Part shown: positions 16,903 through 25,326 of the stretch, piece after piece
Position numbering within the stretch: the stretch's first letter is position 1
Layout: every line of letters begins with the position of its first letter
Source: Pedobacter quisquiliarum
GTDB lineage: Bacteria; Bacteroidota; Bacteroidia; Sphingobacteriales; Sphingobacteriaceae
Length of the DNA: 64,000 bases
Assembly: GCF_014642175.1 (NCBI RefSeq)
Contig: NZ_BMIL01000010.1
Coordinates: 98,022-162,021 of the forward strand
Reading direction: 5' to 3'
Made by a program: the position numbers and the translations under genes
Notes under the pieces: generated by a model
Told to the model about the DNA's origin: nothing
Database searches by the model: none
What the model saw: the letters and a program-made list of their open reading frames with translations, nothing else

Positions 16903-18543
16903 ATGAAGATAGCCCTTGCGCAGCTGAATTACCAGATCGGTAATTTTGAACTTAATACAAAGAAGATAATTGAAAGCCTGGAGAAAGGTAAAGCACAGGG
17001 TGCAGACCTTGTGGTATTCGCTGAACTGGCACTTTGTGGTTATCCGCCACGCGATTTTCTCGAGTTTGAGGAGTTTATTGAGCTTTGTGAGCAATCCGCT
17101 CAGGAGATTGCTGCGCATACGCAGGATGTGGCTTGTATCATCGGCCTGCCGGTAAAGAATCCACAGCTTGCGGGCAAGGACCTCTTCAATGCGGCATACT
17201 TCATTGAAAAAGGGGAGGTAAAGGCAGTAATCAAAAAGGCACTGCTGCCGAATTACGATATTTTTGACGAGTACCGCTATTTTGAACCTGCGACTTCATT
17301 TGAATGCATTGAGTTTATGGGGCATAAGATTGCGGTAACCATCTGTGAAGATTTATGGAACATCAATGATAATCCATTGTATATATCCAATCCGATGGAT
17401 GAGTTGATCAAACAGCAACCTTCGCTGATGATTAACATTGCGGCTTCGCCGTTTTCTTACCTGCATGATGATGAGCGGGTTGAAATCCTTTCCGGAAACG
17501 CTAAACAGTACCAATTACCACTGCTGTATGTGAACCAGGTCGGTGCGCAGACAGAGATCATTTTCGATGGCGGCTCCCTGGCCTTTGATCAGGAAGGTAA
17601 CCTGTTGGATGAAATGGCGTATTTCCAGGAAGACCTTAAGGTTTACGAGTTTGACGGCAAAGGCCTGGTCGGCTTACAGAAAACCGAGCACCAGGCGCTA
17701 CCAGACGTGGCACAGATTCATGATGCATTAATTCTGGGGATACAGGACTACTTCAGTAAATCTGGCTTCAGTAAGGCTGTATTGGGCTTATCGGGTGGAA
17801 TTGATTCCGCGATTGTCTGCGCATTAGCTTGTCGCGCCTTAGGTCCTGAAAACGTGATGGCTGTGCTAATGCCATCTAAGTACTCGACCGACCATTCTAT
17901 TGACGATGCTATGGACCTGGTGAACAACATTGGCTGTATGCATGAGGTGATTCCGATTAAAGATGCTGCAGATGCTTTCGACAAGATGATGGCACCGGCA
18001 TTTAAAGATATGCCTTTTAACGTTGCAGAAGAGAACATTCAGGCACGCTGCCGCGGGATTATCGTGATGGCGATGTCTAACAAGTTCGGCTATATCGTGC
18101 TGAACACCTCCAACAAAAGCGAGTGTGCCGTAGGCTATGGTACCTTATATGGCGACATGTGTGGTGCTATTGGCGTGATCGGGGATGTTTATAAAACACA
18201 GATCTTCCAGCTTGCAAGATACATTAACAAAGACCGGGAGATCATTCCGGAAAATACCATTGTAAAACCACCTTCAGCGGAACTGCGTCCCGATCAGAAA
18301 GACTCCGACTCCTTGCCCGACTATGATCAACTGGACAAGATCCTGCAGCTGTACATTGAGCAGAAGCAATCTTCAAGGCATATTATTGCACAAGGCTTCG
18401 ATGAAGCCTTGGTTCGAAAGGTCATTAAGATGGTGAATAACGCGGAATTTAAGCGTTACCAGACCCCACCAATCTTGCGGGTATCGCCTAAAGCATTTGG
18501 TATGGGTAGAAGAATGCCGCTTACTGGAAAATATTTATCCTAA
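16903..18543 (+). CDS. nadE: Glutamine-dependent NAD+ synthetase
   Basis: Last step of NAD+ synthesis: amidation of nicotinic acid adenine dinucleotide. 546 residues in two domains. The N-terminal nitrilase-like glutaminase has E41 (FAELALCGYPP), Lys in KKALLPNYDIFDE and Cys in VTICEDLWN. The C-terminal synthetase has the P-loop SGGIDSA at 297-303. It ends back to back with lnt on the other strand (stops touch at 18543/18544). Confidence 0.96.
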   Translation: MKIALAQLNYQIGNFELNTKKIIESLEKGKAQGADLVVFAELALCGYPPRDFLEFEEFIELCEQSAQEIAAHTQDVACIIGLPVKNPQLAGKDLFNAAYFIEKGEVKAVIKKALLPNYDIFDEYRYFEPATSFECIEFMGHKIAVTICEDLWNINDNPLYISNPMDELIKQQPSLMINIAASPFSYLHDDERVEILSGNAKQYQLPLLYVNQVGAQTEIIFDGGSLAFDQEGNLLDEMAYFQEDLKVYEFDGKGLVGLQKTEHQALPDVAQIHDALILGIQDYFSKSGFSKAVLGLSGGIDSAIVCALACRALGPENVMAVLMPSKYSTDHSIDDAMDLVNNIGCMHEVIPIKDAADAFDKMMAPAFKDMPFNVAEENIQARCRGIIVMAMSNKFGYIVLNTSNKSECAVGYGTLYGDMCGAIGVIGDVYKTQIFQLARYINKDREIIPENTIVKPPSAELRPDQKDSDSLPDYDQLDKILQLYIEQKQSSRHIIAQGFDEALVRKVIKMVNNAEFKRYQTPPILRVSPKAFGMGRRMPLTGKYLS

Positions 18544-20184
18544 TTAAATGCGACCGTTCTTTAACCGTTTTTTGCGTCTGTAATCCTGTACTGGGATGAT
18601 GAATACCATAACCAATCCGATGAAACTGGCCAGTACGGCAATGATATCGCCGTTCTTCGTATAGAAGGTGATTTCACTGTTAAGGTTGATGTCCTGCTTT
18701 AAGGCTGTTGCCACCCACCATTTACTTTGCTGCTTGATGTCTCCACGCTGATCGATGAAGGCAGAGATACCGGTGTTTGCAGAACGCACCACCCATCTTC
18801 TGTTCTCTATTGCACGAAGCTTTGCATAAAGCAGGTGCTGATCCTTGCCTGAAGTGTTACCCCACCAGGCATCGTTGGTGATGACGCCAATAAACTGTGC
18901 GCCGTTTTTCACGGAACGGCGTACCCAATCACCCCAAATGGACTCGTAGCAGATCACCGGGTCCATACCCACACCATTCTGCGAGTAAAATACACCAGGC
19001 TCTTCCTGCCAGCCATAACCACCTACACTACCACCAAGTTCTGAAAAGATCGGCGCCAGAAAGGCTAAGGCCGTAGGAAAAGGCATTTGCTCTACACCAG
19101 GCACGAGTTTCGATTTGTGGTAGAACTGTACATTGGAGGAGTTCTCCACCAGTATCGCCGCATTGAAGTTGTCGATGTAAACCCCTCTGCCAGGGATCAG
19201 TTTTGCACTTGGCGTACGCTGGTCGTTGTATTTGTTCAGCGTTTCAATTCCCGTAACCAGGTTTCCGTTTTTGTATTTGGAAATGAATGCCTGCATGATG
19301 GCATACTCACGACTTTCGCGAATGGTTTCTTCTTCGCTGTATTGCGGCACGGCGGTTTCCGGCCATAGGAAATATTCCGTGTTAGGCTGGGCAATAGAAT
19401 CTGATAAGTGCGTGAGGATTCGCATCTGCTCCGCTACAGGAATGTCGCCCAGCTTCTTGTAAGGGTCAATGTTTGGCTGCACCGTAACCACGTTCATGGG
19501 CATGCTTCTTTCTGTATAGCCAAAGTACTGTTTCAAGGAAATGGCTGTTGGTACCAGAACCAACACCAGCCAGAATATTGCTGGGCGGAAGCCAGGGTAG
19601 CCCTTGTATGTTTTGTAAGCTTTATATGCTTCAAAAGCCATGATGTTGCTGAGCAGGATCCATAAGGAACCACCGTACACGCCTGTATACGAGTACCATT
19701 GCACGATCTGGTGCATACCGGCAAAACCGTTACCCAAAGTCATCCATGGGAAAGCAAGGTCCCAGCTTTGGTGCAGGTACTCCATGCCGATGTAGAAACA
19801 GATGAGGCCCAGGTACGCAATTTTGCTGCTGCTGACCTGCGTTAAGCGGAAGTACAGCCAGAAGGCAGTAGTCATCAGCAATGCGCCCAGTCCGAAGGGG
19901 ATGAGGCTCACCAGGAATGCGGTAAATGGATCGTTGTAGGCCACGATGGCATTGTACACCCAATAGATGCTTGCGGTGTTCCAGACGAGGAAGGTTAATC
20001 CTGCGGTGCGGAAGATGCGTTTGCTGGTTTTCGGGCGACCGTCTTTACTGATGGCCTGTAAGGCGATAAAGAGCGGCACCAGGCCAACAAGTAGGAGGGG
20101 TGCGGTAAAAGGTATGGGTGGCCAGGCCAGCCACATTATGAAAGCGCTGAGCAGGGCCAGCAGGTACGTTAGTTTTTGGGTCAT
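18544..20184 (-). CDS. lnt: Apolipoprotein N-acyltransferase
   Basis: Adds the third acyl chain to lipoproteins in the inner membrane. 546 residues: six or more N-terminal membrane helices, then a periplasmic nitrilase-fold domain with the triad in WPETAVP (Glu), KSKLVPGVEQMPF (Lys) and VICYESIWGDW (Cys). A C-terminal helix precedes a Lys/Arg-rich tail. lspA, the preceding enzyme of the pathway, is 4 kb away. The next upstream gene (PH/SHOCT) is 5 nt away, suggesting one transcript with rsmI. Confidence 0.94.
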   Translation of the reverse strand: MTQKLTYLLALLSAFIMWLAWPPIPFTAPLLLVGLVPLFIALQAISKDGRPKTSKRIFRTAGLTFLVWNTASIYWVYNAIVAYNDPFTAFLVSLIPFGLGALLMTTAFWLYFRLTQVSSSKIAYLGLICFYIGMEYLHQSWDLAFPWMTLGNGFAGMHQIVQWYSYTGVYGGSLWILLSNIMAFEAYKAYKTYKGYPGFRPAIFWLVLVLVPTAISLKQYFGYTERSMPMNVVTVQPNIDPYKKLGDIPVAEQMRILTHLSDSIAQPNTEYFLWPETAVPQYSEEETIRESREYAIMQAFISKYKNGNLVTGIETLNKYNDQRTPSAKLIPGRGVYIDNFNAAILVENSSNVQFYHKSKLVPGVEQMPFPTALAFLAPIFSELGGSVGGYGWQEEPGVFYSQNGVGMDPVICYESIWGDWVRRSVKNGAQFIGVITNDAWWGNTSGKDQHLLYAKLRAIENRRWVVRSANTGISAFIDQRGDIKQQSKWWVATALKQDINLNSEITFYTKNGDIIAVLASFIGLVMVFIIPVQDYRRKKRLKNGRI

Positions 20185-20189
20185 TGATT

Positions 20190-20894
20190 TTAAAAGCTAT
20201 CCAGAATACTGGCTTTCTTGGCTTCGTATTCCTCGAGGGTAATCAGCTGCTTATCGTAAAGCGTTTTTAGCTTACGTAGCTTCAGGGTCGTTTCGTCTTC
20301 CGGCTCGGGAGCTGGTGCAGGGCTTTGCTGCGTTACGGGCGTTGGCGCCTCCGGCGTTTGCATCTGACTGCTGGCGGTGGTTTCCGGAAGTTCAGCATGG
20401 TCCACAATTATTGCCTCTTCGAAACCTTCCGTATCCTGAAACAAAGGTGCTTTTGCAGGCTCTTTAAGGCTTTGCGCTTCCCTTGCAGCTATAAGCTGCT
20501 GCTCTTTGTAGAACTCCAGCTGCTCTGAAGCCACCTGATATAATCTACGGGCTTGTACCTTAGGGATGAAGTCGGTAACCAATGGTACACCTTGAACCGG
20601 AGTACAGGTAAATTTGGCGCCGAACAGCTCTTCTTTGAATGCGACTTCATGAATGCTTTTCCAGGAGATGTCTTTGAAGTTCATGGTGATGCCTAAGTTG
20701 CCTGGTTCACAATAGAACATGCGTTTATTGGTTACCGCGATACAGTCTGGCAGCAAGTTTACTGCAGGCTTTTTCTGAACAGCAATGTACAGCAGTTCTT
20801 CGTTGCTGCTGAGCATGTCGGTTAGTTTTCCAAGGACTTTATCTATAGCTTTCGGATCTTGTTCATCAAGCAGAAATTTATCAGGTATCATCAT
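20190..20894 (-). CDS. PH-like and SHOCT domain protein
   Basis: 234 residues, no signal or membrane segment. The N-terminal half (about 35-110) looks like a bacterial PH domain (CIAVTNKRMFYCEPGNLG, FKDISWKSIHEV). A Pro/Glu/Thr-rich linker (about 140-205) leads to a SHOCT segment at the end (LRKLKTLYDKQLITLEEYEAKK). SHOCT proteins often tether to other proteins or membranes; function unknown. Placed between rsmI and lnt on the same strand with short gaps. Confidence 0.75.
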   Translation of the reverse strand: MMIPDKFLLDEQDPKAIDKVLGKLTDMLSSNEELLYIAVQKKPAVNLLPDCIAVTNKRMFYCEPGNLGITMNFKDISWKSIHEVAFKEELFGAKFTCTPVQGVPLVTDFIPKVQARRLYQVASEQLEFYKEQQLIAAREAQSLKEPAKAPLFQDTEGFEEAIIVDHAELPETTASSQMQTPEAPTPVTQQSPAPAPEPEDETTLKLRKLKTLYDKQLITLEEYEAKKASILDSF

Positions 20895-20909
20895 CGTATT
20901 CCGGTATGT

Positions 20910-21635
20910 TTATTTGTAGTCTTTATCTTTTAATTTGCTCTTTTTCACTTCAGGTTTGCCTGCAACACAAATTACGAATTCTCCTTTCAGGATATTGTTG
21001 CTGAAGTGTGATTTTATTTCTTCAACAGTGCCGCGAACCGTTTCTTCATACATCTTGGTGAGCTCCCGGCTTACGGAAGCCTGGCGGTCGGCACCGAAGT
21101 ATTCTTCAAATTCTTCGAGGGTTTTCAGCAGGCGGTGCGGACTTTCGTAAAGCACGATGGTGCGGTCTTCTTCTGCAAGGCGCTTTAGGCGGGTCTGGCG
21201 ACCTTTTTTCACCGGCAGGAAACCTTCAAATACAAAAGCGTCGGTTGGCAGGCCAGAGTTGACAAGTGCTGGCACGAATGCCGTTGCGCCGGGCAGGCAT
21301 TCTACTTCAAGCCCTTCTTTTAAGACCTCGCGGGTAAGGAAGAAGCCCGGGTCGGAAATGGCGGGTGTGCCGGCATCAGATATCAGTGCCACAAGCTTAC
21401 CTTCTTTCAGAAAACGGATGATCTCTGAAGTGGCTTTGTGTTCGTTATGCTGGTGGTGGGAGTAGGCTTTTTTATCTATGCCGAAGTGCTTTAGCAGAGG
21501 TGCGCTGGTGCGGGTATCTTCAGCTAAAATCACATCTGCTTCCTTCAGAATGCGGACGGCCCTGAAGGTCATATCTTCGAGGTTGCCGATGGGTGTAGGC
21601 ACCAGAAATAGCTTACCAAACGTATTATTCTCCAA
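20910..21635 (-). CDS. rsmI: 16S rRNA 2'-O-methyltransferase RsmI
   Basis: Methylates C1402 ribose in 16S rRNA with SAM. 241 residues of the tetrapyrrole-methylase fold: VPTPIGNLEDMTFRAVRIL at the N-terminus, AEDTRTSAPLLKH, SDAGTPAISDPG, LPGATAFVPALVNSGLPTD and EGFLPVKKGRQTRL. All are close to the family consensus. First gene of a likely rsmI - PH/SHOCT - lnt transcript, divergent from serS. Confidence 0.95.
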   Translation of the reverse strand: MENNTFGKLFLVPTPIGNLEDMTFRAVRILKEADVILAEDTRTSAPLLKHFGIDKKAYSHHQHNEHKATSEIIRFLKEGKLVALISDAGTPAISDPGFFLTREVLKEGLEVECLPGATAFVPALVNSGLPTDAFVFEGFLPVKKGRQTRLKRLAEEDRTIVLYESPHRLLKTLEEFEEYFGADRQASVSRELTKMYEETVRGTVEEIKSHFSNNILKGEFVICVAGKPEVKKSKLKDKDYK

Positions 21636-21643
21636 ACTCTTGT

Positions 21644-21651
21644 TATCTTTG
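21644..21651 (+). promoter_or_regulatory. Promoter -7 element for serS
   Basis: TATCTTTG, exact TAnnTTTG match, 19 nt before the serS ATG, in the 35-bp gap shared with divergent rsmI. Confidence 0.6.
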
Positions 21652-21670
21652 GTAAAAAAAATAATTAATA

Positions 21671-22942
21671 ATGCTGCAAGTTAACTATATCCGTGATAAT
21701 AGAGAGAAAGTTTTAGAACGCTTAAGTGTACGTAACTTCAAACAGGTAGAAGTGGTGGATCAGATCATTGAAATGGATGAGTCGCGTAAACAAACCCAAA
21801 CTTCCCTGGATCAGTTATCGGCTATAGCAAACTCTAGCGCCCGCCAGATTGGCGAGCTGATGCGCAGCGGAAAAAAGGAGGAAGCTGAAGCATTAAAGGC
21901 ACAGACTGGCAGCAATAAAGAGCAGATCAAGTCGCTCGGCGAGCAGCTGACCGACATTGAAGGCCGCTTGTTTAACCTGATTGTACAATTGCCGAACCTG
22001 CCGCATGAGCTGGTAAAAGCAGGTACAACGGCAGAGGACAATGAAGTGGTTTCCCTGCATGGCGAACCGGCAGCTTTACCGGATGGCGCCTTGCCGCACT
22101 GGGAGCTTGCTGCAAAATACGATATCATCGACTTTGAACTTGGTGTGAAAATCACCGGTGCTGGTTTTCCGGTTTACAAAGGGAAAGGCGCACGTTTACA
22201 ACGGGCACTGATTAACTTTTTCCTGGACCACGCCGTGGCGAATGGCTACCGTGAAATGCAGGTGCCACATATGGTAAACGAAGCTTCCGGCTTTGGTACC
22301 GGGCAGCTGCCGGATAAAGAAGGACAGATGTATCATGCGGGTGTAGATAACCTGTACATGATTCCGACTGCAGAGGTTCCGGTAACGAACCTGTATCGTG
22401 ATGTAATCCTGAAAGAAGAAGAACTACCTGTTAAAAATACTGCATATACCCCTTGTTTTCGCCGTGAAGCAGGTTCCTATGGCGCGCATGTGCGTGGTTT
22501 GAACCGTCTGCACCAGTTTGATAAGGTAGAGGTGGTACAGATTGTACATCCGACGAAATCTTATGAAGTGCTGGAGGAAATGAGCGCCTATGTACAAAGT
22601 CTGCTGCAGGAACTTGGATTGCACTACCGCGTGTTGCGTTTGTGTGGTGGCGATATGGGCTTTACCTCTGCCATGACTTACGATATGGAAGTTTGGAGTG
22701 CTGCGCAGCAGCGTTGGCTGGAGGTTTCATCTGTGTCTAACTTTGAAACCTATCAGGCAAACCGCCTGAAACTTCGTTTCAAAGGCCAAGGTGGTAAAAC
22801 ACAGCTGGCACATACCTTGAACGGCAGCGCGCTGGCATTGCCGAGAATTGTGGGTTCGATTTTAGAAAACAACCAGACAGAGCAGGGTATTAAGATTCCG
22901 GAAGCTTTGGTGAAATATACTGGCTTCGAGTACATCGACTAA
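21671..22942 (+). CDS. serS: Seryl-tRNA synthetase
   Basis: Class II synthetase charging tRNA-Ser, 423 residues. The N-terminal antiparallel coiled-coil arm (about 30-110) binds the long variable arm of the tRNA. The catalytic core shows the class II motifs: motif 2 TPCFRREAGSYG and motif 3 LNGSALALPRIVGSILENNQ; TAEVPVTN is the serine-binding TxE loop. Ordinary length. Own promoter and terminator, so monocistronic. Confidence 0.97.
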   Translation: MLQVNYIRDNREKVLERLSVRNFKQVEVVDQIIEMDESRKQTQTSLDQLSAIANSSARQIGELMRSGKKEEAEALKAQTGSNKEQIKSLGEQLTDIEGRLFNLIVQLPNLPHELVKAGTTAEDNEVVSLHGEPAALPDGALPHWELAAKYDIIDFELGVKITGAGFPVYKGKGARLQRALINFFLDHAVANGYREMQVPHMVNEASGFGTGQLPDKEGQMYHAGVDNLYMIPTAEVPVTNLYRDVILKEEELPVKNTAYTPCFRREAGSYGAHVRGLNRLHQFDKVEVVQIVHPTKSYEVLEEMSAYVQSLLQELGLHYRVLRLCGGDMGFTSAMTYDMEVWSAAQQRWLEVSSVSNFETYQANRLKLRFKGQGGKTQLAHTLNGSALALPRIVGSILENNQTEQGIKIPEALVKYTGFEYID

Positions 22943-22963
22943 GCTCAGACGTTTATTCAATAA

Positions 22964-22998
22964 AAAAAAGCCCTGGTTGTTGTAACCAGGGCTTTTTT
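22964..22998. terminator. Bidirectional terminator after serS
   Basis: A 15-bp perfect stem (22964-22978 with 22984-22998), loop GTTGT, flanked by an A-run and a T-run. It serves serS and the convergent 23058-23366 gene. Confidence 0.93.
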
Positions 22999-23057
22999 CA
23001 TTATAAGTTAACTCATTATTTAAACCCAAAAGGGTTTATGGCGGTTAAGCTGATCAA

Positions 23058-23366
23058 TTACAGGATCAGGATTAACAATAAGATGATGATAATAATTGCA
23101 CCTACAGAAAGGTAAACACCTCCACCCATTGCACGGGCCTGGCTTTTCATTTCTTTAAGTTCTTTGCGTAAAGCTTTTCTTTCAGATTTTGAAAGATCCG
23201 ATTTGTCCATGCCTTTGATTTCTTCAACACGGTCGGTAATTCTTTTTAACTGCAGTTGTTGTTCAGCAGTAAGCTCAACTTTGTCCTTACGGTCTGCAGC
23301 CATGGTTGGGTTTGCACTAAATCCTAAGATAAATACAAGCGCTAAAGCGTAAACTAATTTTTTCAT
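23058..23366 (-). CDS. Small exported protein with C-terminal membrane anchor
   Basis: 102 residues. Signal peptide MKKLVYALALVFILGFSANPTMAA, a charged helical middle (LTAEQQLQLKRITDRVEEIK, SERKALRKELKEMK) likely to form a coiled coil, and a very hydrophobic C-terminal helix (AIIIIILLLILIL). The layout suggests a periplasmic helix anchored at the inner membrane. No characterised family recognised. Confidence 0.75.
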   Translation of the reverse strand: MKKLVYALALVFILGFSANPTMAADRKDKVELTAEQQLQLKRITDRVEEIKGMDKSDLSKSERKALRKELKEMKSQARAMGGGVYLSVGAIIIIILLLILIL

Positions 23367-23398
23367 ATGATTTCGTTTTAATTAATACGCTATAAACA

Positions 23399-23427
23399 AA
23401 AAACCTACCAAAAATGGTAGGTTTTTG
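23399..23427 (-). terminator. Terminator hairpin downstream of the SIMPL gene
   Basis: A 12-bp stem (23399-23410 with 23415-23426) and 4-nt loop, with runs of A and T on both sides. Read on the minus strand it lies about 150 nt after the 23575 stop and upstream of the 23366 start. Confidence 0.7.
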
Positions 23428-23574
23428 AAATTAATCGTAATCTAAAGTATAGATAGGCCTGTAAATGCCATTTGTAGACATGTTGAACCTCGGGTTTGTG
23501 TCTGATCGATTACTTAAAGATTAACTGTTAAACGATAGCACAGCTTGAGAAATACTGTCCACTCTTTTAAACAG

Positions 23575-24270
23575 TTATTTGATTTCGAAAACAACGTTGA
23601 CGGTATAGCTTAATTTAATCTGTTTGAAGTCGATTTCTGCTGAAGATTCCTGATCCGCTGCGGAAGCTTTCATCATCATGTTATTGGTGCGGTAAGCTTG
23701 TGGGTAAATCTCGTTGTTGATCTCCTGAATGTCTATCGCACTACCGAGCTTGTCGCCAATAGATTCCACCATTAAGGTTGCTTTTTGTTTCGCGAGTTGA
23801 AGCGCTCTTACTTTAAGCTCCAGCTTTAAACGGTCGATCTTTGAGTAGTCATAGCTATCAATATTGGTATAAGCAATGCCTCTTGGATCAATGGCACCAA
23901 TGATGTCGTTATACCTGTTCAGGTCGTTAACCTTTAGACGGTATTGTTTGCTGGCAAGGAATTCAGGGTTCTTTTTCTTGTCACGGGTTGCGAAAGAAGA
24001 AAGGCTGTTGATGGTCAGGCTTTCTTTAGGCAAGCCTGCTTGTTGCACCGCACGCACGAGTTGGTTCTCTAGCGTGGTGATGTCAATTCTGTTTTTGCTG
24101 TTGTTGTCTTTGAAGTATTCCTTAAGCGAGATGCTTACATAGATGATGTCTGGGGTAACTTCAGATTCGGCGAGGCCGCTTACAGTAATTTTCTTGCGGA
24201 GGTCCACTTGCTGTGCAAGGGCACTGAAGGAGAAGAAGGCAACAAAGGCCAGGGCAATTAGCTTTTTCAT
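23575..24270 (-). CDS. SIMPL domain (DUF541) periplasmic protein
   Basis: 231 residues with a Sec signal peptide MKKLIALAFVAFFSFSALAQ. The mature part is a SIMPL/DUF541 domain: ITVSGLAESEVTPDIIYVSISLKEYF near the start and KATLMVESIGDKLGSAIDI later. Members such as E. coli YggE are periplasmic and linked to oxidative stress tolerance; the exact role is unclear. It precedes a 145-bp gap with a terminator. Confidence 0.85.
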   Translation of the reverse strand: MKKLIALAFVAFFSFSALAQQVDLRKKITVSGLAESEVTPDIIYVSISLKEYFKDNNSKNRIDITTLENQLVRAVQQAGLPKESLTINSLSSFATRDKKKNPEFLASKQYRLKVNDLNRYNDIIGAIDPRGIAYTNIDSYDYSKIDRLKLELKVRALQLAKQKATLMVESIGDKLGSAIDIQEINNEIYPQAYRTNNMMMKASAADQESSAEIDFKQIKLSYTVNVVFEIK

Positions 24271-24336
24271 ATGTTTGTGTGTTACTTATGTGGTAAACGC
24301 ACCAAGATATAAAAATGCTACATGCCCCGGCTGTTA

Positions 24337-24939
24337 TTAGTCTTCGACGATTTCGTTGTTGATGCCAATTTCTTCCACCACTTCCTCTTTGAAGTAATGA
24401 TTCTGGAAGATCATGATGATGATCACACCAACAGAGATCGCAGCGTCAGCGACGTTAAAAACGGGTCTGAAGAAGATATAATCTTCACCACCCCAGATGG
24501 GTACCCATTGTGGAAACACACCTTCCATAATTGGAAAGTATAACATGTCTACTACACGACCGTGAAACAGGCCTGCATAGTTCCAGATGACGCCGTAAAA
24601 TACGGAGTCAATGATGTTTCCCAGGGCACCGGCAAAAATCAAAGCCACGTTAAGGATAAGCCCCCTGTGGTATTTATGCCGGATGAGGTAATGCAAGCCG
24701 TAGCCGATACCTCCTACTGCTGCAATTCTGAATAAGGATAAAGCCAGCTTTCCAAACTCCCCGCCAAACTCCAACCCGAAGGCCATTCCATTATTTTCAG
24801 TGTAATGTATGATGAACCAGTCTCCAAGGATATTGAATTCCTGACCCATAGACATATTGGTCTTGATCCAGATTTTAGACACCTGATCAATCAGTAAAAC
24901 TAAAAATATGACTAAAAAAGGTTTAGTATAGCCTTTCAT
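24337..24939 (-). CDS. lspA: Lipoprotein signal peptidase (signal peptidase II)
   Basis: Cleaves prolipoprotein signal peptides. 200 residues with four membrane helices; catalytic aspartates D111 (GNIIDSVFYG) and D165 (FNVADAAIS). Longer than E. coli LspA (164) owing to an extended third loop and an acidic C-terminal tail. Its ATG shares one base with the stop of the dksA-like gene (TAATG at 24937-24941), so translation is coupled. Last gene of ileS - dksA-like - lspA. Confidence 0.95.
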   Translation of the reverse strand: MKGYTKPFLVIFLVLLIDQVSKIWIKTNMSMGQEFNILGDWFIIHYTENNGMAFGLEFGGEFGKLALSLFRIAAVGGIGYGLHYLIRHKYHRGLILNVALIFAGALGNIIDSVFYGVIWNYAGLFHGRVVDMLYFPIMEGVFPQWVPIWGGEDYIFFRPVFNVADAAISVGVIIIMIFQNHYFKEEVVEEIGINNEIVED

Positions 24940-25322
24940 TATGCCTGCTTCAGTTTTGCTTCCATGCTAAGCGTTGCATGCGGTACGGCCATCAAACGCT
25001 CTTTTTGGATTAACTTACCCGTCTCGCGACAAATGCCATAAGTTTTGTTCTCAATACGTACCAATGCATTTTCCAGGTTGTCGATAAACTTCTTCTGGCG
25101 TGCTGCTAATTGGTTTAATTGCTCTTTTTCGAGTGTTGCAGACCCATCTTCAAGGGTCTTATAAGTACCTGATGTATCTTCAGTTCCATTAGAGTTCGGG
25201 CTGCTAAGCGAGTTGCTTAGTGACAAGAATTCCTCTCTTGCAACGCGTAACTTCTCCTGAATCAATGTTTTGAATTCCTGAAGTTCGCTGTCAGAATACC
25301 TTGTCTTCGTAGTCTTTTCCAT
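24939..25322 (-). CDS. TraR/DksA-family protein with degenerate zinc finger
   Basis: 127 residues: an N-terminal helical hairpin (about 10-90) and a C-terminal DksA-like segment YGICRETGKLIQKERLMAVPHATLS. Only one Cys remains where DksA has a four-Cys zinc site, so it probably does not bind zinc in the usual way. DksA-type proteins enter the RNA polymerase secondary channel and modulate transcription. It starts 4 nt after the ileS stop and is coupled to lspA. Confidence 0.85.
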   Translation of the reverse strand: MEKTTKTRYSDSELQEFKTLIQEKLRVAREEFLSLSNSLSSPNSNGTEDTSGTYKTLEDGSATLEKEQLNQLAARQKKFIDNLENALVRIENKTYGICRETGKLIQKERLMAVPHATLSMEAKLKQA

Positions 25323-25326
25323 TATT

